From NCBI RefSeq assembly GCF_900101075.1, contig NZ_FNFY01000001.1, forward strand, positions 62,001 through 126,000: a stretch of DNA of 64,000 bases, written 5' to 3'. How positions within the stretch are numbered: the first letter of the stretch is position 1; each line of letters starts with the position of its first letter. Below the pieces are notes generated by a model. That model ran no database searches. It was not told the DNA's origin and saw only the letters and a program-made list of their open reading frames with translations. The position numbers and the translations under genes were made by a program. This document shows positions 8,185 through 19,133 of the stretch, piece by piece. This DNA comes from Lacicoccus qingdaonensis (GTDB taxonomy: Bacteria; Bacillota; Bacilli; Staphylococcales; Salinicoccaceae).

Positions 8185-9105
8185 CTAGTATCTCTGTTTC
8201 ATCAGGTGGTGGCTGATGTCAGGAAAGTCCGTAACGATTGTGTGGGCGCCTTTTTGAATGAGTTCGTCCATCTTGTCCATGTCGTTGATGACCCAGTAGC
8301 CGACGGCAACGTTCATATTCTGCAGGAATGCGATGAATTTCTCATTATCAAGTGGATAGCCCTTGATATTCACCGGAATCTGGAATGTGTCTGCATTCGG
8401 CTGGTAAAGGTGTTTAAACCCTGTCTTGAAACTGAAGTAGGCTTTGGTCACCTGCTCTTCACCGGCACCGAGTGCAATCTCGTCTCCGGAGTACAGTCTG
8501 AATCTGTTGATCTGTGAGTCGTGGAAGCTTGTAACAAGCACACGGTCTTCCGCACCGAGTTCCTTGATGAGACGGTAGAGCACGGTCGGCATCAGACTGC
8601 CTTCGTAAGTTTCAGGTTTATCTTTGATATCGATATTCACCAGCTTGTCCGGATAGTTTTCAAGCAGTTCTTTCAAGGTAAGGATTTTAGCGTCATCGTG
8701 GCCTCTGAACGGTGTGTTTCCTTCGACGTCCCTGAAGTGATGACCGAAATCGAGTTCCTTGAGTTCCGCAAGTGTCATGCTGCTGACGCGGCCTGCGCCG
8801 TTTGATGTACGGTCGACGTATGCGTCATGCATGACGACGATCTCTTCGTCTTTCGTCAGACGGATGTCGATTTCAAAACCTTCCACGTTGAATTCGCTGG
8901 ATTTATCAAATGCCAGTTTAGTATGTTCCGGAGCCAGTGCCATGCCGCCGCGGTGTGCCAAGATGTAGGGCGAGCGTCTTTTAAAGTAGGGTTTGATGTG
9001 CTGAACCTTTGTTTCGGACGTGAGTTTCGTACCGATCCACAATCCTCCGACAATGCCTCCCGCAACGCCGATTGTTGTTAAAATTCCTTTGATACATTTT
9101 CTCAT
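8185..9105 (-). CDS. Membrane-anchored glycerophosphodiester phosphodiesterase
   Basis: GDPD-family enzyme predicted to hydrolyse glycerophosphodiesters to glycerol-3-phosphate and an alcohol. The 306 residues start with a hydrophobic anchor (about 8-25). The TIM-barrel domain follows with His51-Arg52 (HRGG), Glu60, Glu78/Asp80 and His93-Asp94, the expected catalytic and metal residues. The anchor suggests action outside the membrane, perhaps on lipid or teichoic acid breakdown products. GGAGG precedes the ATG. It sits opposite in strand between ylbF and ylbG, which are adjacent in B. subtilis. Confidence 0.92.
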   Translation of the reverse strand: MRKCIKGILTTIGVAGGIVGGLWIGTKLTSETKVQHIKPYFKRRSPYILAHRGGMALAPEHTKLAFDKSSEFNVEGFEIDIRLTKDEEIVVMHDAYVDRTSNGAGRVSSMTLAELKELDFGHHFRDVEGNTPFRGHDDAKILTLKELLENYPDKLVNIDIKDKPETYEGSLMPTVLYRLIKELGAEDRVLVTSFHDSQINRFRLYSGDEIALGAGEEQVTKAYFSFKTGFKHLYQPNADTFQIPVNIKGYPLDNEKFIAFLQNMNVAVGYWVINDMDKMDELIQKGAHTIVTDFPDISHHLMKQRY

Positions 9106-9141
9106 TTAAAATATCCTCCAGTATGATTCAGTATGATGCTG

Positions 9142-9170
9142 TTAAAAATTTGTTTCTAAAATGGTATGAT
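9142..9170 (+). promoter_or_regulatory. Candidate extended -10 promoter for ylbG
   Basis: TTAAAA (9142-9147), 17 bases, then TATGAT (9165-9170) preceded by TG one base upstream, an extended -10 arrangement. It is 33 bases before the chosen ylbG start. Confidence 0.45.
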
Positions 9171-9202
9171 ATCCTTATACAAATTAGATGGGTGGGACAA
9201 AC

Positions 9203-9466
9203 ATGTTAAAGAAACGAATTGGCATTTATGTTTATTTTAAACAAAATAAATTCATTAGACAATTAAAACGTTATGGCCATCTGATTTATGTAAATAAAGA
9301 TAAAAAGTACTTATTATTATATATTAACGAATCAGATGTCTCTCAAACAATGAAAGAGCTGAATAAGCTGAAATACGTCTCTGATGTCATTATCTCACAA
9401 TATCCCAATATTAAAAGGGAGTATGAACGTGAGAAGCATGAGGCGAAAGATTACAGGGTGATCTAG
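9203..9466 (+). CDS. ylbG: YlbG family protein (DUF2129)
   Basis: 87-residue protein of the UPF0298/DUF2129 family, function unknown, always near ylbF and rsmD in Bacillales. It is Lys/Tyr-rich and contains the family segment YPNIKREYE near the C-terminus. GGGTGGGA before 9203 selects this ATG over an in-frame ATG at 9188. The last four bases overlap the end of a convergent gene. Confidence 0.85.
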   Translation: MLKKRIGIYVYFKQNKFIRQLKRYGHLIYVNKDKKYLLLYINESDVSQTMKELNKLKYVSDVIISQYPNIKREYEREKHEAKDYRVI

Positions 9467-9834
9467 GTCATCGGCGGCAGCAGGTGGTTCAGTCTCAGCA
9501 CACCGATCATGTACTGAAAATACTGCTCCGGATCATGAAAATCGTCCGGCGTCCGCGTGGTCATTTCGACTTTTTGAATATTATATTTTTCGAGGCAGTC
9601 ATTGATGATGTTATATTTCTGTCGATGTTTACTCGCCATTGGGATTCCGCGGTAAATCGTATAGAGTGCCTGGAAGTTTCCGCGCACGGGTGCCATGACG
9701 AGGACGAAAGTCGAAGGTTCGTTTTCAACGTGCAGGTAGATGCCTGATTTTATACGCTGACGGTTATATTCGATGAGGGCTTCGAGCTCGAAAATATCGC
9801 CGTAGCCATCACCGAGACGGATAAATTTTTGCAT
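9463..9834 (-). CDS. Conserved hypothetical protein, 123 aa
   Basis: I do not recognise the family with confidence. The protein is soluble, has no signal peptide or membrane helix, and starts MQKFIRLGDGYGDIFELEAL. An ATG with upstream GGAG marks the start. The position between ylbG and rsmD on the opposite strand recalls a small conserved gene there in staphylococci, sometimes annotated as DUF7147; that link is from memory. It overlaps ylbG by four bases tail to tail. Confidence 0.75.
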   Translation of the reverse strand: MQKFIRLGDGYGDIFELEALIEYNRQRIKSGIYLHVENEPSTFVLVMAPVRGNFQALYTIYRGIPMASKHRQKYNIINDCLEKYNIQKVEMTTRTPDDFHDPEQYFQYMIGVLRLNHLLPPMT

Positions 9835-9896
9835 GTATGATCAACTCCTGTTATTCATCTTATCTCAAATCAACAGAAAATGGAAAGAGGATTTTT

Positions 9897-12059
<2,163 letters not shown>

Positions 12060-12114
12060 TGAAAAAGACCTCCTTTAAACTGTATTGTATCAAATAATCC
12101 GTTAAGAAAATAAC

Positions 12115-12143
12115 TTGACATAAGTCCCTATAAAATGTACAAT
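12115..12143 (+). promoter_or_regulatory. Strong sigma-A promoter for DUF177-rpmF
   Basis: A consensus TTGACA (12115-12120) and TACAAT (12138-12143) lie 17 bases apart, 30 bases before the DUF177 gene. Among the best promoters in the window, fitting a ribosomal protein transcript. Confidence 0.85.
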
Positions 12144-12172
12144 ATTTTTTGTGCTCATAAGAGGTGAAGAGT

Positions 12173-12691
12173 ATGAAATGGACATTGGCTCAACTAAGAA
12201 AATTCCATGATGAAGTGATCAAATTTGATGATGACCTGAAAATTGAGAACCTGACGGACAGGAAGGATATCTTATCTGTCGAAAGGCTCAATGTCAAAGG
12301 TGAAATATTTGTGCGCAGCAGACAATTCAATGTACAGATATATATCGATACGATTATCAACATGCTCGACAGTCGAACATCTGAAGATATTCAAGTCCCG
12401 CTTCAAATCGAATCATTGGAAATCTTTGATGAAACTGTCCATGAAGATGATGATCTGGATGAAAATGTCCATCCCGTCATTCATACATTGGATTTAGAAC
12501 CTGTTATCAGGGAACTCATCATTGTGAACCTTCCAACCGCTTATACAACAAGCGATGAACCACTTGGGAGCGGAAAAGATTGGGAAGTCATCGATGAAGA
12601 TGAGTTTGCTCACGAGAGTGAGGAAAAAACAGATCCCAGACTTGAAAAATTGAAAGCACTACTTGATAGTGATGAAGAAAAGGAGGATTAA
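12173..12691 (+). CDS. DUF177 family protein (YceD/YlbN)
   Basis: 172-residue acidic protein of the DUF177 family, which is almost always encoded directly before rpmF and, in plants and E. coli, is linked to 23S rRNA accumulation. GAGGTGA before ATG 12173 sets the start; an in-frame GTG at 12164 overlaps that site and is less likely. It lies two bases before rpmF. The C-terminal half is rich in Asp and Glu. Confidence 0.88.
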   Translation: MKWTLAQLRKFHDEVIKFDDDLKIENLTDRKDILSVERLNVKGEIFVRSRQFNVQIYIDTIINMLDSRTSEDIQVPLQIESLEIFDETVHEDDDLDENVHPVIHTLDLEPVIRELIIVNLPTAYTTSDEPLGSGKDWEVIDEDEFAHESEEKTDPRLEKLKALLDSDEEKED

Positions 12692-12693
12692 TC

Positions 12694-12867
12694 ATGGCAG
12701 TACCTAAAAGAAGAACATCCAAAACACGTAAAAATAAACGCCGTACGCATATTAAACTTTCAGCACCGGGAATGGTTGAATGTTCAAACTGTGGTGAAAT
12801 GAAACTTTCACACCGTGTTTGTAAATCATGCGGAAGCTATAAAGGTGAAGAAGTAGTGAATAACTAA
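12694..12867 (+). CDS. rpmF: 50S ribosomal protein L32, zinc-binding form
   Basis: 57-residue ribosomal protein beginning [17 protein letters not shown]. Cys30, Cys33, Cys43 and Cys46 form an intact zinc ribbon, so this is the zinc-containing (C+) form; no zinc-free copy is in this window. The start follows GGAGG and is two bases after the DUF177 stop. Confidence 0.97.
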   Translation: MAVPKRRTSKTRKNKRRTHIKLSAPGMVECSNCGEMKLSHRVCKSCGSYKGEEVVNN

Positions 12868-12870
12868 AAA

Positions 12871-12897
12871 AGATGAGCTCAAGGCTCATCTTTTTTT
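12871..12897 (+). terminator. Terminator after rpmF, probably bidirectional
   Basis: AGATGAGC/GCTCATCT (12871-12878 with 12884-12891) is followed by seven T residues and preceded by A residues, so it can also serve the convergent ylbP gene. Confidence 0.85.
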
Positions 12898-13363
12898 ATT
12901 GCTTCAGAGAATATCCTTCCGGATACCAGATCAGTGCATTGTCGGCAAGGTCTCTCTCAATATCATATTTTAAAGTTTCAAAGCCATGGTCTTCAAAAAA
13001 TGACCGTGCATTTTGACGGCTGACCGCCTTGATGGGCATATTCTGCTCTTTTACATAATTGATCAGTTCTGAACCGAAACCTCTGCCCCGGTATTTTTCC
13101 AGCACTTCAAGCTTCCATATGACGAGATAGTCGTGCGGCGGGTCGAAGATGGGATGGTTGTCATCCTGCTTTCTGTACAGGCACATGCGCGCTGCCAGGT
13201 TTTCACCGACATATATTCCGTAGAACGGCGAATCGGTATCGGCATCGATCACATTCCCTTCGAGCTCTTCCATCATCTGCAATTCCTGCGTTCCGTACTC
13301 CCCGAACTTTTTAAAATCTTCGGCAGTCTTATAGTTGATTGCCAAATGTTTGATTTCAGACAT
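12896..13363 (-). CDS. ylbP: GNAT acetyltransferase, YlbP-like
   Basis: 155-residue GNAT-fold acetyltransferase resembling B. subtilis YlbP, substrate unknown. The acetyl-CoA-binding motif is in VLEKYRGRGFGSELINYV. AAAGGAG lies just before the ATG at 13363; an in-frame ATG at 13381 overlaps the ribosome-binding site and is rejected. In B. subtilis ylbP is likewise found near rpmF and bshC. Confidence 0.87.
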   Translation of the reverse strand: MSEIKHLAINYKTAEDFKKFGEYGTQELQMMEELEGNVIDADTDSPFYGIYVGENLAARMCLYRKQDDNHPIFDPPHDYLVIWKLEVLEKYRGRGFGSELINYVKEQNMPIKAVSRQNARSFFEDHGFETLKYDIERDLADNALIWYPEGYSLKQ

Positions 13364-13383
13364 AATAATCGCTCCTTTCATCC

Positions 13384-13411
13384 ATTATATTATAATTGAT
13401 AAACAGTTCAA
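13384..13411 (-). promoter_or_regulatory. Candidate promoter for ylbP
   Basis: On the minus strand TTGAAC (13411-13406) and TATAAT (13389-13384) lie 16 bases apart. It is back to back with the bshC promoter. Confidence 0.5.
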
Positions 13412-13440
13412 TTGTTTTATAAAATGAAAAAATCTATAAT
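13412..13440 (+). promoter_or_regulatory. Sigma-A promoter for bshC
   Basis: TTGTTT (13412-13417) and consensus TATAAT (13435-13440) lie 17 bases apart, 33 bases before the bshC start. Confidence 0.7.
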
Positions 13441-13473
13441 TTTAATTAATCACCGTAACAAAGGAGAAAGACA

Positions 13474-15060
13474 ATGGAAATTGAATGTATGAAATTCTCT
13501 AACGATAATTTTATTGATAAATTTAACCGACAGGAAGAGAATATACTTAAATTTTATCAAAATCTCTCATTAAATAAAAAAAGTGTCGACCAGGTGCTCA
13601 CGAGACCTGTCCATGACCATACAAAGGCACTTGCTGAAATAATGAAGGATGATATGGAAAAATACGGGCTGTCAGATGCACAGGAGAAGAACCTTGAACT
13701 TCTGACAGACGGTCACCGGGCAGTAATCGGCGGGCAGCAGGCCGGACTTTTCATGAGCCCGGCCTATATCATCCATAAGATAATATCCATCATCACCGTG
13801 ACAAAGGATATGAAAGAAAAATATGATTATGATGCCGTACCGGTCTTCTGGGTGGCGGGAGAGGATCATGATTACGAAGAGATCAATCATACATTCGTCT
13901 ATGACGACATGCACAGAAAAAAGAGGAAGATCAGCTATAAGCCGAACCTCAAAGTGAATATGAGCGTCGGTTTCTATGAATACGACAAACAGGCAATGAA
14001 AGATACTCTGAATAAGATTCTGGAAATGTGCGGAGACCGCTCAGACCTGAAAACTTTGAAGGACAAAGTGACGGCATTCATAGATGAACATACTTACTGG
14101 ACGGAACTTTTCCACGCACTGGTGCATGACCTGTTCAAAGATGAAGGCATCCTTGTCTTCAACAGCCACACACCTGAAGTGCGCCAGTTTGAAAAATCGA
14201 TATTCAGATCGATGATAGAGTCCCATGAAAAAATCGATGACGCATTCGTCAGCGGCCAGAAACAGCTGGCGGATGAACTGGATACCTCCCCGGTGATCCA
14301 TACGGAAAATAACGTGCACCTGTTTGTCAATGCGACAACGGTCCGGACGCTTCTTGAAAAGGACGGCGAACATTTCAAGGCCGGTGATGAGAAGTATACA
14401 AAAGATGAACTGCTCGGACTGCTTGAGGAGTCACCGGAAGTATTCAGCAATAATGTGGTGACGCGTCCTTTGATGCAGGAGATGCTGTTCAACACGCTCA
14501 TATTTCTCGGCGGCAGCGCAGAAGTGAAGTACTGGGGCGAACTGCACAAAGTGTTTGAAGTGATGGATGTGGACATGCCGATCATTTTAAAACGCATCGA
14601 ATTTGAATATTTATCCCCGAGGCTTGAAAAATTGATGGAAAAACATGAACTGGATTTCAATCCTAAGTTGTTTGACACAATCAATGAACTTAAACATTCA
14701 ATGGTGGAAAATGACATCAGCTCAGAGTTTATCAATAAAATTGCTGACATTACGAAAAGTGCAGAGAAGAGTTATCAGGAACTGCACGATATCAACAGGC
14801 AGGACTTCATGACGCATATTGTCGAAGCGAACTTCAAGCACCATCTGAAACAGCTCGATTATCTGGAGCGCAGATACAGAATCGAAGTGAAGCGGCACAA
14901 GAGAAAAGAACTGGGTGATCTGACCGAACTGCAGGAAAAATTATTGCCGGACGGCGGACTCCATGAACGGATGTACCACCCTTGGCAATATATGACCGAT
15001 TTAAGGGATTTTCCACCACTTTCCTATACGACAGACCTGGTAATCCTCAAAACACCATAG
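13474..15060 (+). CDS. bshC: Bacillithiol synthase, putative cysteine ligase
   Basis: Last step of bacillithiol synthesis: addition of cysteine to glucosaminyl-malate. The 528-residue protein shows the family motif IGGQQAGLFMSPAYIIHKI near residues 88-106, VFWVAGEDHDYEEINH in the Rossmann core, and a long helical C-terminal segment typical of BshC. AAAGGAG precedes ATG 13474. It implies that the organism uses bacillithiol as its low-molecular-weight thiol. Confidence 0.95.
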   Translation: MEIECMKFSNDNFIDKFNRQEENILKFYQNLSLNKKSVDQVLTRPVHDHTKALAEIMKDDMEKYGLSDAQEKNLELLTDGHRAVIGGQQAGLFMSPAYIIHKIISIITVTKDMKEKYDYDAVPVFWVAGEDHDYEEINHTFVYDDMHRKKRKISYKPNLKVNMSVGFYEYDKQAMKDTLNKILEMCGDRSDLKTLKDKVTAFIDEHTYWTELFHALVHDLFKDEGILVFNSHTPEVRQFEKSIFRSMIESHEKIDDAFVSGQKQLADELDTSPVIHTENNVHLFVNATTVRTLLEKDGEHFKAGDEKYTKDELLGLLEESPEVFSNNVVTRPLMQEMLFNTLIFLGGSAEVKYWGELHKVFEVMDVDMPIILKRIEFEYLSPRLEKLMEKHELDFNPKLFDTINELKHSMVENDISSEFINKIADITKSAEKSYQELHDINRQDFMTHIVEANFKHHLKQLDYLERRYRIEVKRHKRKELGDLTELQEKLLPDGGLHERMYHPWQYMTDLRDFPPLSYTTDLVILKTP

Positions 15061-15076
15061 CGCCACTGTTCAGCCG

Positions 15077-15111
15077 ACGGCTTTCTAATTTTTAGAAAGC
15101 CGTTTTTTTAT
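15077..15111 (+). terminator. Terminator after bshC
   Basis: A perfect 12-bp stem (15077-15088 with 15092-15103) with a short T loop is followed by a run of T. Confidence 0.9.
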
Positions 15112-15139
15112 TTTATTAAAATTACCGCTGCTTATTTTG

Positions 15140-15171
15140 TATAATTTGTGGTGAAAAGTGGTGGAATGTGG
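15140..15171 (+). promoter_or_regulatory. mraZ promoter with MraZ-type operator repeats
   Basis: A consensus TATAAT lies at 15140-15145 with only a weak -35. Directly after it, GTGG occurs three times at exact 10-base spacing (15148-15151, 15158-15161, 15168-15171). Phased GT-rich direct repeats before mraZ are the known binding site of MraZ, which regulates its own dcw operon. Position over and after the transcription start fits repression. Confidence 0.75.
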
Positions 15172-15200
15172 TAATTTATAAATAGAGGCAGGTGGATACC

Positions 15201-15632
15201 ATGTTCATGGGAGAATTTAACAATAAACTCGATACAAAAGGCAGAATGATCGTCCCAAGCAAATTTCGTGATGATTTATCGGAGCAGTTTGTAATTACAC
15301 GAGGTCTTGATAAATGTCTCTTTGGCTACACACATGAAGAATGGTCCCGCATTGAAGAAAAGATGAAAAGCCTGCCGCTGACAAAACGTGATGCCCGAAA
15401 ATTCATGCGTTTATTCTTCTCAGGCGCGACTGTCGTCGAGGTGGATAAGCAGGGCCGGATCAATATCCCCCAAAATTTACGCACTTATGCAGGGCTTTCA
15501 AAAGATTGCACAATAATTGGTGTTTCCAGCCGTATTGAAATCTGGGATTCAGAAGAGTGGTCCGATTTCTATTCGGATTCTGAGGAAAACTTTGAAGATA
15601 TAGCAGAAGACTTAATAGACTTTGATTTATAG
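15201..15632 (+). CDS. mraZ: Transcriptional regulator MraZ
   Basis: 143-residue protein with two SpoVT-AbrB-like halves, beginning [20 protein letters not shown]. It forms ring oligomers that bind phased direct repeats in its own promoter; such repeats are present at 15148-15171. GAGGCAGGTGG precedes ATG 15201; an in-frame GTG at 15192 is part of the ribosome-binding region. First gene of the division cluster. Confidence 0.95.
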   Translation: MFMGEFNNKLDTKGRMIVPSKFRDDLSEQFVITRGLDKCLFGYTHEEWSRIEEKMKSLPLTKRDARKFMRLFFSGATVVEVDKQGRINIPQNLRTYAGLSKDCTIIGVSSRIEIWDSEEWSDFYSDSEENFEDIAEDLIDFDL

Positions 15633-15643
15633 GATGTGACAAT

Positions 15644-16573
15644 GTGTTCAGTCATGACACAGTATTATTAAAAGAAACAGTGGACGGTCTCAACGTTAAG
15701 GAAGACGGAATTTATGTGGATGCCACTTTAGGAGGCGGCGGTCATACTGAATATCTGCTCAGTAAAGTCACAACGGGCAGAGTAATCGCATTCGACCAGG
15801 ATATATATGCGATCGAACATGCACAGGAAAAATTCAAAGATAATGAAAGATTGATTCTTGTACACAGTAATTTTGAAAATCTGAAAGAAGAATTGAAAGC
15901 TTTGGATATAGAAAAGGTTGACGGAATCATGTATGACCTGGGTGTTTCAAGTCCGCAGCTCGATATTACCGATCGTGGTTTTTCCCATACAAGAGAAGCG
16001 AGGCTCGATATGAGGATGGACCAGTCCCAGTCTCTGGATGCGTATGAAATTGTAAATACTTATTCCTACGAGGCGCTTGTCAGTATTTTCTTCAGATATG
16101 GTGAGGAGAAGTTCTCAAAGCGGATTGCAAGAGAAATCGAAAGAAGAAGAAAAGAACATAACATAGAAACGACGACCGGACTGACAGAAATAATAAAGTC
16201 CCAAATACCCCACAAGTACCGCCGTACAGGTGGCCACCCGGCGAAAAGGGTGTTTCAGGCGCTCAGAATCGCAGTGAATGATGAACTGGGTGTATTTGAA
16301 CGTTCGCTTGAAGCGGCGATTGAAATTTTAAACAAAGACGGCAGAGTATCAGTCATTACGTTCCATTCACTGGAAGACAGAATCTGCAAGCAGATGTTCG
16401 TAGAGTATGAAAAAGGACCGGAACTGCCAAAAGGACTGCCTGTCATTCCACCGGAATATCAGCCGGACCTGAAAAGGATCAACCGTAAACCGATTCTGGC
16501 CGATGGTGAAGAACTGGAAAACAATCCGAGAGCACGCAGTGCGAAATTAAGAATTGCAGAGAAACAGAAATAG
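15644..16573 (+). CDS. rsmH: 16S rRNA (cytosine1402-N4)-methyltransferase
   Basis: 309-residue SAM-dependent methyltransferase (MraW/RsmH) acting in the decoding centre of 16S rRNA. Motifs include [16 protein letters not shown] near the N-terminus, [14 protein letters not shown] and the C-terminal [13 protein letters not shown]. The start is GTG at 15644 after AGGATG; a nearby ATG at 15642 is in another frame. Lies 11 bases after mraZ. Confidence 0.96.
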   Translation: MFSHDTVLLKETVDGLNVKEDGIYVDATLGGGGHTEYLLSKVTTGRVIAFDQDIYAIEHAQEKFKDNERLILVHSNFENLKEELKALDIEKVDGIMYDLGVSSPQLDITDRGFSHTREARLDMRMDQSQSLDAYEIVNTYSYEALVSIFFRYGEEKFSKRIAREIERRRKEHNIETTTGLTEIIKSQIPHKYRRTGGHPAKRVFQALRIAVNDELGVFERSLEAAIEILNKDGRVSVITFHSLEDRICKQMFVEYEKGPELPKGLPVIPPEYQPDLKRINRKPILADGEELENNPRARSAKLRIAEKQK

Positions 16574-16585
16574 GATGTGTTAGCT

Positions 16586-16969
16586 ATGGCAGTAGAAAGG
16601 TATCGTCAAGCATTACCCAATACAAAATCGAATGATCAGAACCAGTCGAAATCAAATGCCCGAACGCGTACGAAAAGTAAAGTCGTCGGCATCAAACGGG
16701 GCGAAGCGATCATCTATCTCACATTGATGATAATGATTACCGTTGCGGCGGTCTTTGTACTTTCCTCAAAGATGGATGCTTATGAGCTGCAGAGTGAAAT
16801 CACGAATGTAGAAAGCGAAATCGCAACAAAAAATGGTGAGATCGATGAGCTGAATACGGAAGTGACACATTTGGCATCCTATGATAGAATTTACGAGAAA
16901 GCTGGTGAGCTGGGTCTAGATTTAGACAACAGCAATGTAAAGGTTGTTGAAAGACATGGCAAAAATTAA
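16586..16969 (+). CDS. ftsL: Cell division protein FtsL
   Basis: 127-residue bitopic division protein. A basic cytoplasmic segment is followed by one membrane helix (about residues 46-64) and an extracellular coiled coil with leucine-zipper-like spacing (ESEIATKNGEIDELNTEV). It partners DivIB and DivIC. AGGATG before 16586 favours this ATG over an in-frame upstream start at 16577. The 3' end overlaps pbp1 by 14 bases. Confidence 0.9.
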   Translation: MAVERYRQALPNTKSNDQNQSKSNARTRTKSKVVGIKRGEAIIYLTLMIMITVAAVFVLSSKMDAYELQSEITNVESEIATKNGEIDELNTEVTHLASYDRIYEKAGELGLDLDNSNVKVVERHGKN

Positions 16970-19127
16970 AGTAAAGTTCATGAATAGAACGACATCATTT
17001 TCAGTCGGTGCGCTCCTAATATATCTAGGTATAGGAGTGCTTTTTCTTTTGATATTCTGGCAATTTTCATATTTGATGATCGGAAAATCACTGGAAGATG
17101 AAGATCTGGTCGCACACGGCCATGAGAAATTTTCAAGAACTGCAGTCAATCATGCAGAAAGAGGCGATATCACCGACCGCGATAACAATATTCTCGCGAG
17201 TGATATGGAAGCTTACCGTGTTGCATTAATTATTGATGAGGACTATCCGAATCACGTTGAAGATAAGGAAAAAGTGGCATCTGTACTTAATGAAGTACTG
17301 GATATGGATGAAGATGAAGTGATTGAGAAAATTGACCAGGGGATAGAGGATGGACGTTTCCAGGTCGAGCTCGGCAGAGCGGGCATGGACATTTCCTATA
17401 ACGAAAAACAGGCGCTGGAAGAAATCCAGGCGGATGGTGATTCGGGTGTCAGCGGTTTTTATTTTGTATCGGAAACTAAGCGTTTCTATCCGAACGGCAA
17501 CTTTGCTTCCCATCTTGTCGGCTATGCGGAGCAGGATGAAGAGACCGGCGGACTGTTCGGCCAGATGGGGCTGGAACGGGCGTATAACGACGTGCTTTCC
17601 GGTGAGCCGGGATCGACAGGCTATACTCAGGATGTCTGGGGGTACATAGTGCCGAATACCCAGAATCAGGTGAAAGCGCCTGAAGATGGTGCGGATATGC
17701 AGCTGACGATCGATTCTAACATCCAGCTGTATCTGGAGGATTCACTCGATACCATGGAGGAACATTTCGAACCGGAAGAGCTGTTTGCAGTCGTTGCGGA
17801 TGCTGAAACCGGTGAGATTCTGGGCTCCGGACAGAGACCGTCCTTCAATCCGAGAACGCGTGAAGGGTTCGGCAACAGCTGGCTGAACATGCTCTACCAG
17901 TATTCCTTCGAGCCTGGATCCACTTTCAAAGTGTTCAGTCTTGCCGCCGCAATCGATGCCGGTGAATATGAGCCGGATATGACGTTTGAATCCGGTGAAT
18001 TTGATGTCGGCGGACACACAATTTATGATTGGGAACCTGAAGGCTGGGGAAATATCACTTATAATGAAGGTATGCAATATTCTTCAAACGCCCTGATGAT
18101 GATTCTTCAGGATAAAGTGGGAGAAGACAAGATGCTCGAATATTATCAGGACTTCGGTTTCGGCCAGACGACGGACTCGGAATTCCCGCGTGAAGTGCCC
18201 GGTGTCATTGCCTGGGACGAGGAACTGCAGCGCAAGACGACTTCGTTCGGCCAGACTTCGACGGTGACACCGATCCAGATGATCCAGGGGATGACTGCCA
18301 TACTGAATGAAGGACAAATGAAAAAACCTTATGTCATCGACTCGATCACAGACCCGGATACGGATGAAGTGCTGTATGATGGTAAAGAGTCTGTCGTGAG
18401 ACAGGTCATCAGCCCAGAAGCGGCAGAGAAGACGCAGGAAGAGATCAATACATTCGTAGACGGTTCCATGGAACGGAACCCGCAGTACCAGCTGGATGAT
18501 TATGAAGTGGCCGGCAAGTCCGGAACTGCACAGATCATCGATCCTGAAAACGGTGGCTATATGACCGGGGATTATGAATTTCTGACTTCGTTCATCGGCT
18601 ATGCGCCGGAAGATGATCCGGAAGTGATCATCTACTACGGCATCAAGCTCGCTTCAAAAAATAAGGAAGACACCTGGGATTACGGCGTAATGCACGGCTT
18701 CAACCCGCTGATGGAACGCACGCTTAAATATTTGGAAGTCGGTTCACAGGATGAGGAGTCGACTGCTGAACTCGTCCCTGTCGAAGATTATACCGGTGAA
18801 AATATGGGAGAAGCGGCGCTGCCCGAAGATGAAACCATCCATCAGCTCGTCATCGGTGAAGGCGAAGTCATCGAAGACCATTACCCGAAAAACAGCGCGC
18901 TGCTGCCGTATGATACTTTCTTCGTCAAAACAGAAGGGCAGGCGACGATGCCTGATCTTGAAGGGCTGTCAAAACGTGAAGCAATAATTTTTGGAGATTT
19001 TGCAGGTGTGGATATCACAGTCGAAGGTGAAGGATACGTCAGTGAGCAGTCGGTCGAGGCTGGTGCTCCGATTGAAGAAGGCGGCGAAATCAACATCACA
19101 TTATCGTCAAATGATCCAAATGACTAG
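16956..19127 (+). CDS. pbpA: Penicillin-binding protein 1, division transpeptidase with two PASTA domains
   Basis: Class B penicillin-binding protein that cross-links septal peptidoglycan. The 723 residues contain an N-terminal anchor (about 19-40), a dimerisation domain, a transpeptidase domain with STFK (catalytic Ser322), SSN (376-378) and KSGT (521-524), and two C-terminal PASTA domains (about 603-660 and 663-720). This matches staphylococcal PBP1. ATG 16956 is chosen because the upstream TTG at 16944 lies deep in ftsL. Confidence 0.96.
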   Translation: MAKIKVKFMNRTTSFSVGALLIYLGIGVLFLLIFWQFSYLMIGKSLEDEDLVAHGHEKFSRTAVNHAERGDITDRDNNILASDMEAYRVALIIDEDYPNHVEDKEKVASVLNEVLDMDEDEVIEKIDQGIEDGRFQVELGRAGMDISYNEKQALEEIQADGDSGVSGFYFVSETKRFYPNGNFASHLVGYAEQDEETGGLFGQMGLERAYNDVLSGEPGSTGYTQDVWGYIVPNTQNQVKAPEDGADMQLTIDSNIQLYLEDSLDTMEEHFEPEELFAVVADAETGEILGSGQRPSFNPRTREGFGNSWLNMLYQYSFEPGSTFKVFSLAAAIDAGEYEPDMTFESGEFDVGGHTIYDWEPEGWGNITYNEGMQYSSNALMMILQDKVGEDKMLEYYQDFGFGQTTDSEFPREVPGVIAWDEELQRKTTSFGQTSTVTPIQMIQGMTAILNEGQMKKPYVIDSITDPDTDEVLYDGKESVVRQVISPEAAEKTQEEINTFVDGSMERNPQYQLDDYEVAGKSGTAQIIDPENGGYMTGDYEFLTSFIGYAPEDDPEVIIYYGIKLASKNKEDTWDYGVMHGFNPLMERTLKYLEVGSQDEESTAELVPVEDYTGENMGEAALPEDETIHQLVIGEGEVIEDHYPKNSALLPYDTFFVKTEGQATMPDLEGLSKREAIIFGDFAGVDITVEGEGYVSEQSVEAGAPIEEGGEINITLSSNDPND

Positions 19128-19133
19128 GAGGAC

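Noticed and set aside
8206-9081. Plus-strand open frames opposite the glycerophosphodiesterase gene
   Set aside because: The minus-strand reading has a full GDPD active site and a ribosome-binding site; the plus-strand frames have neither.
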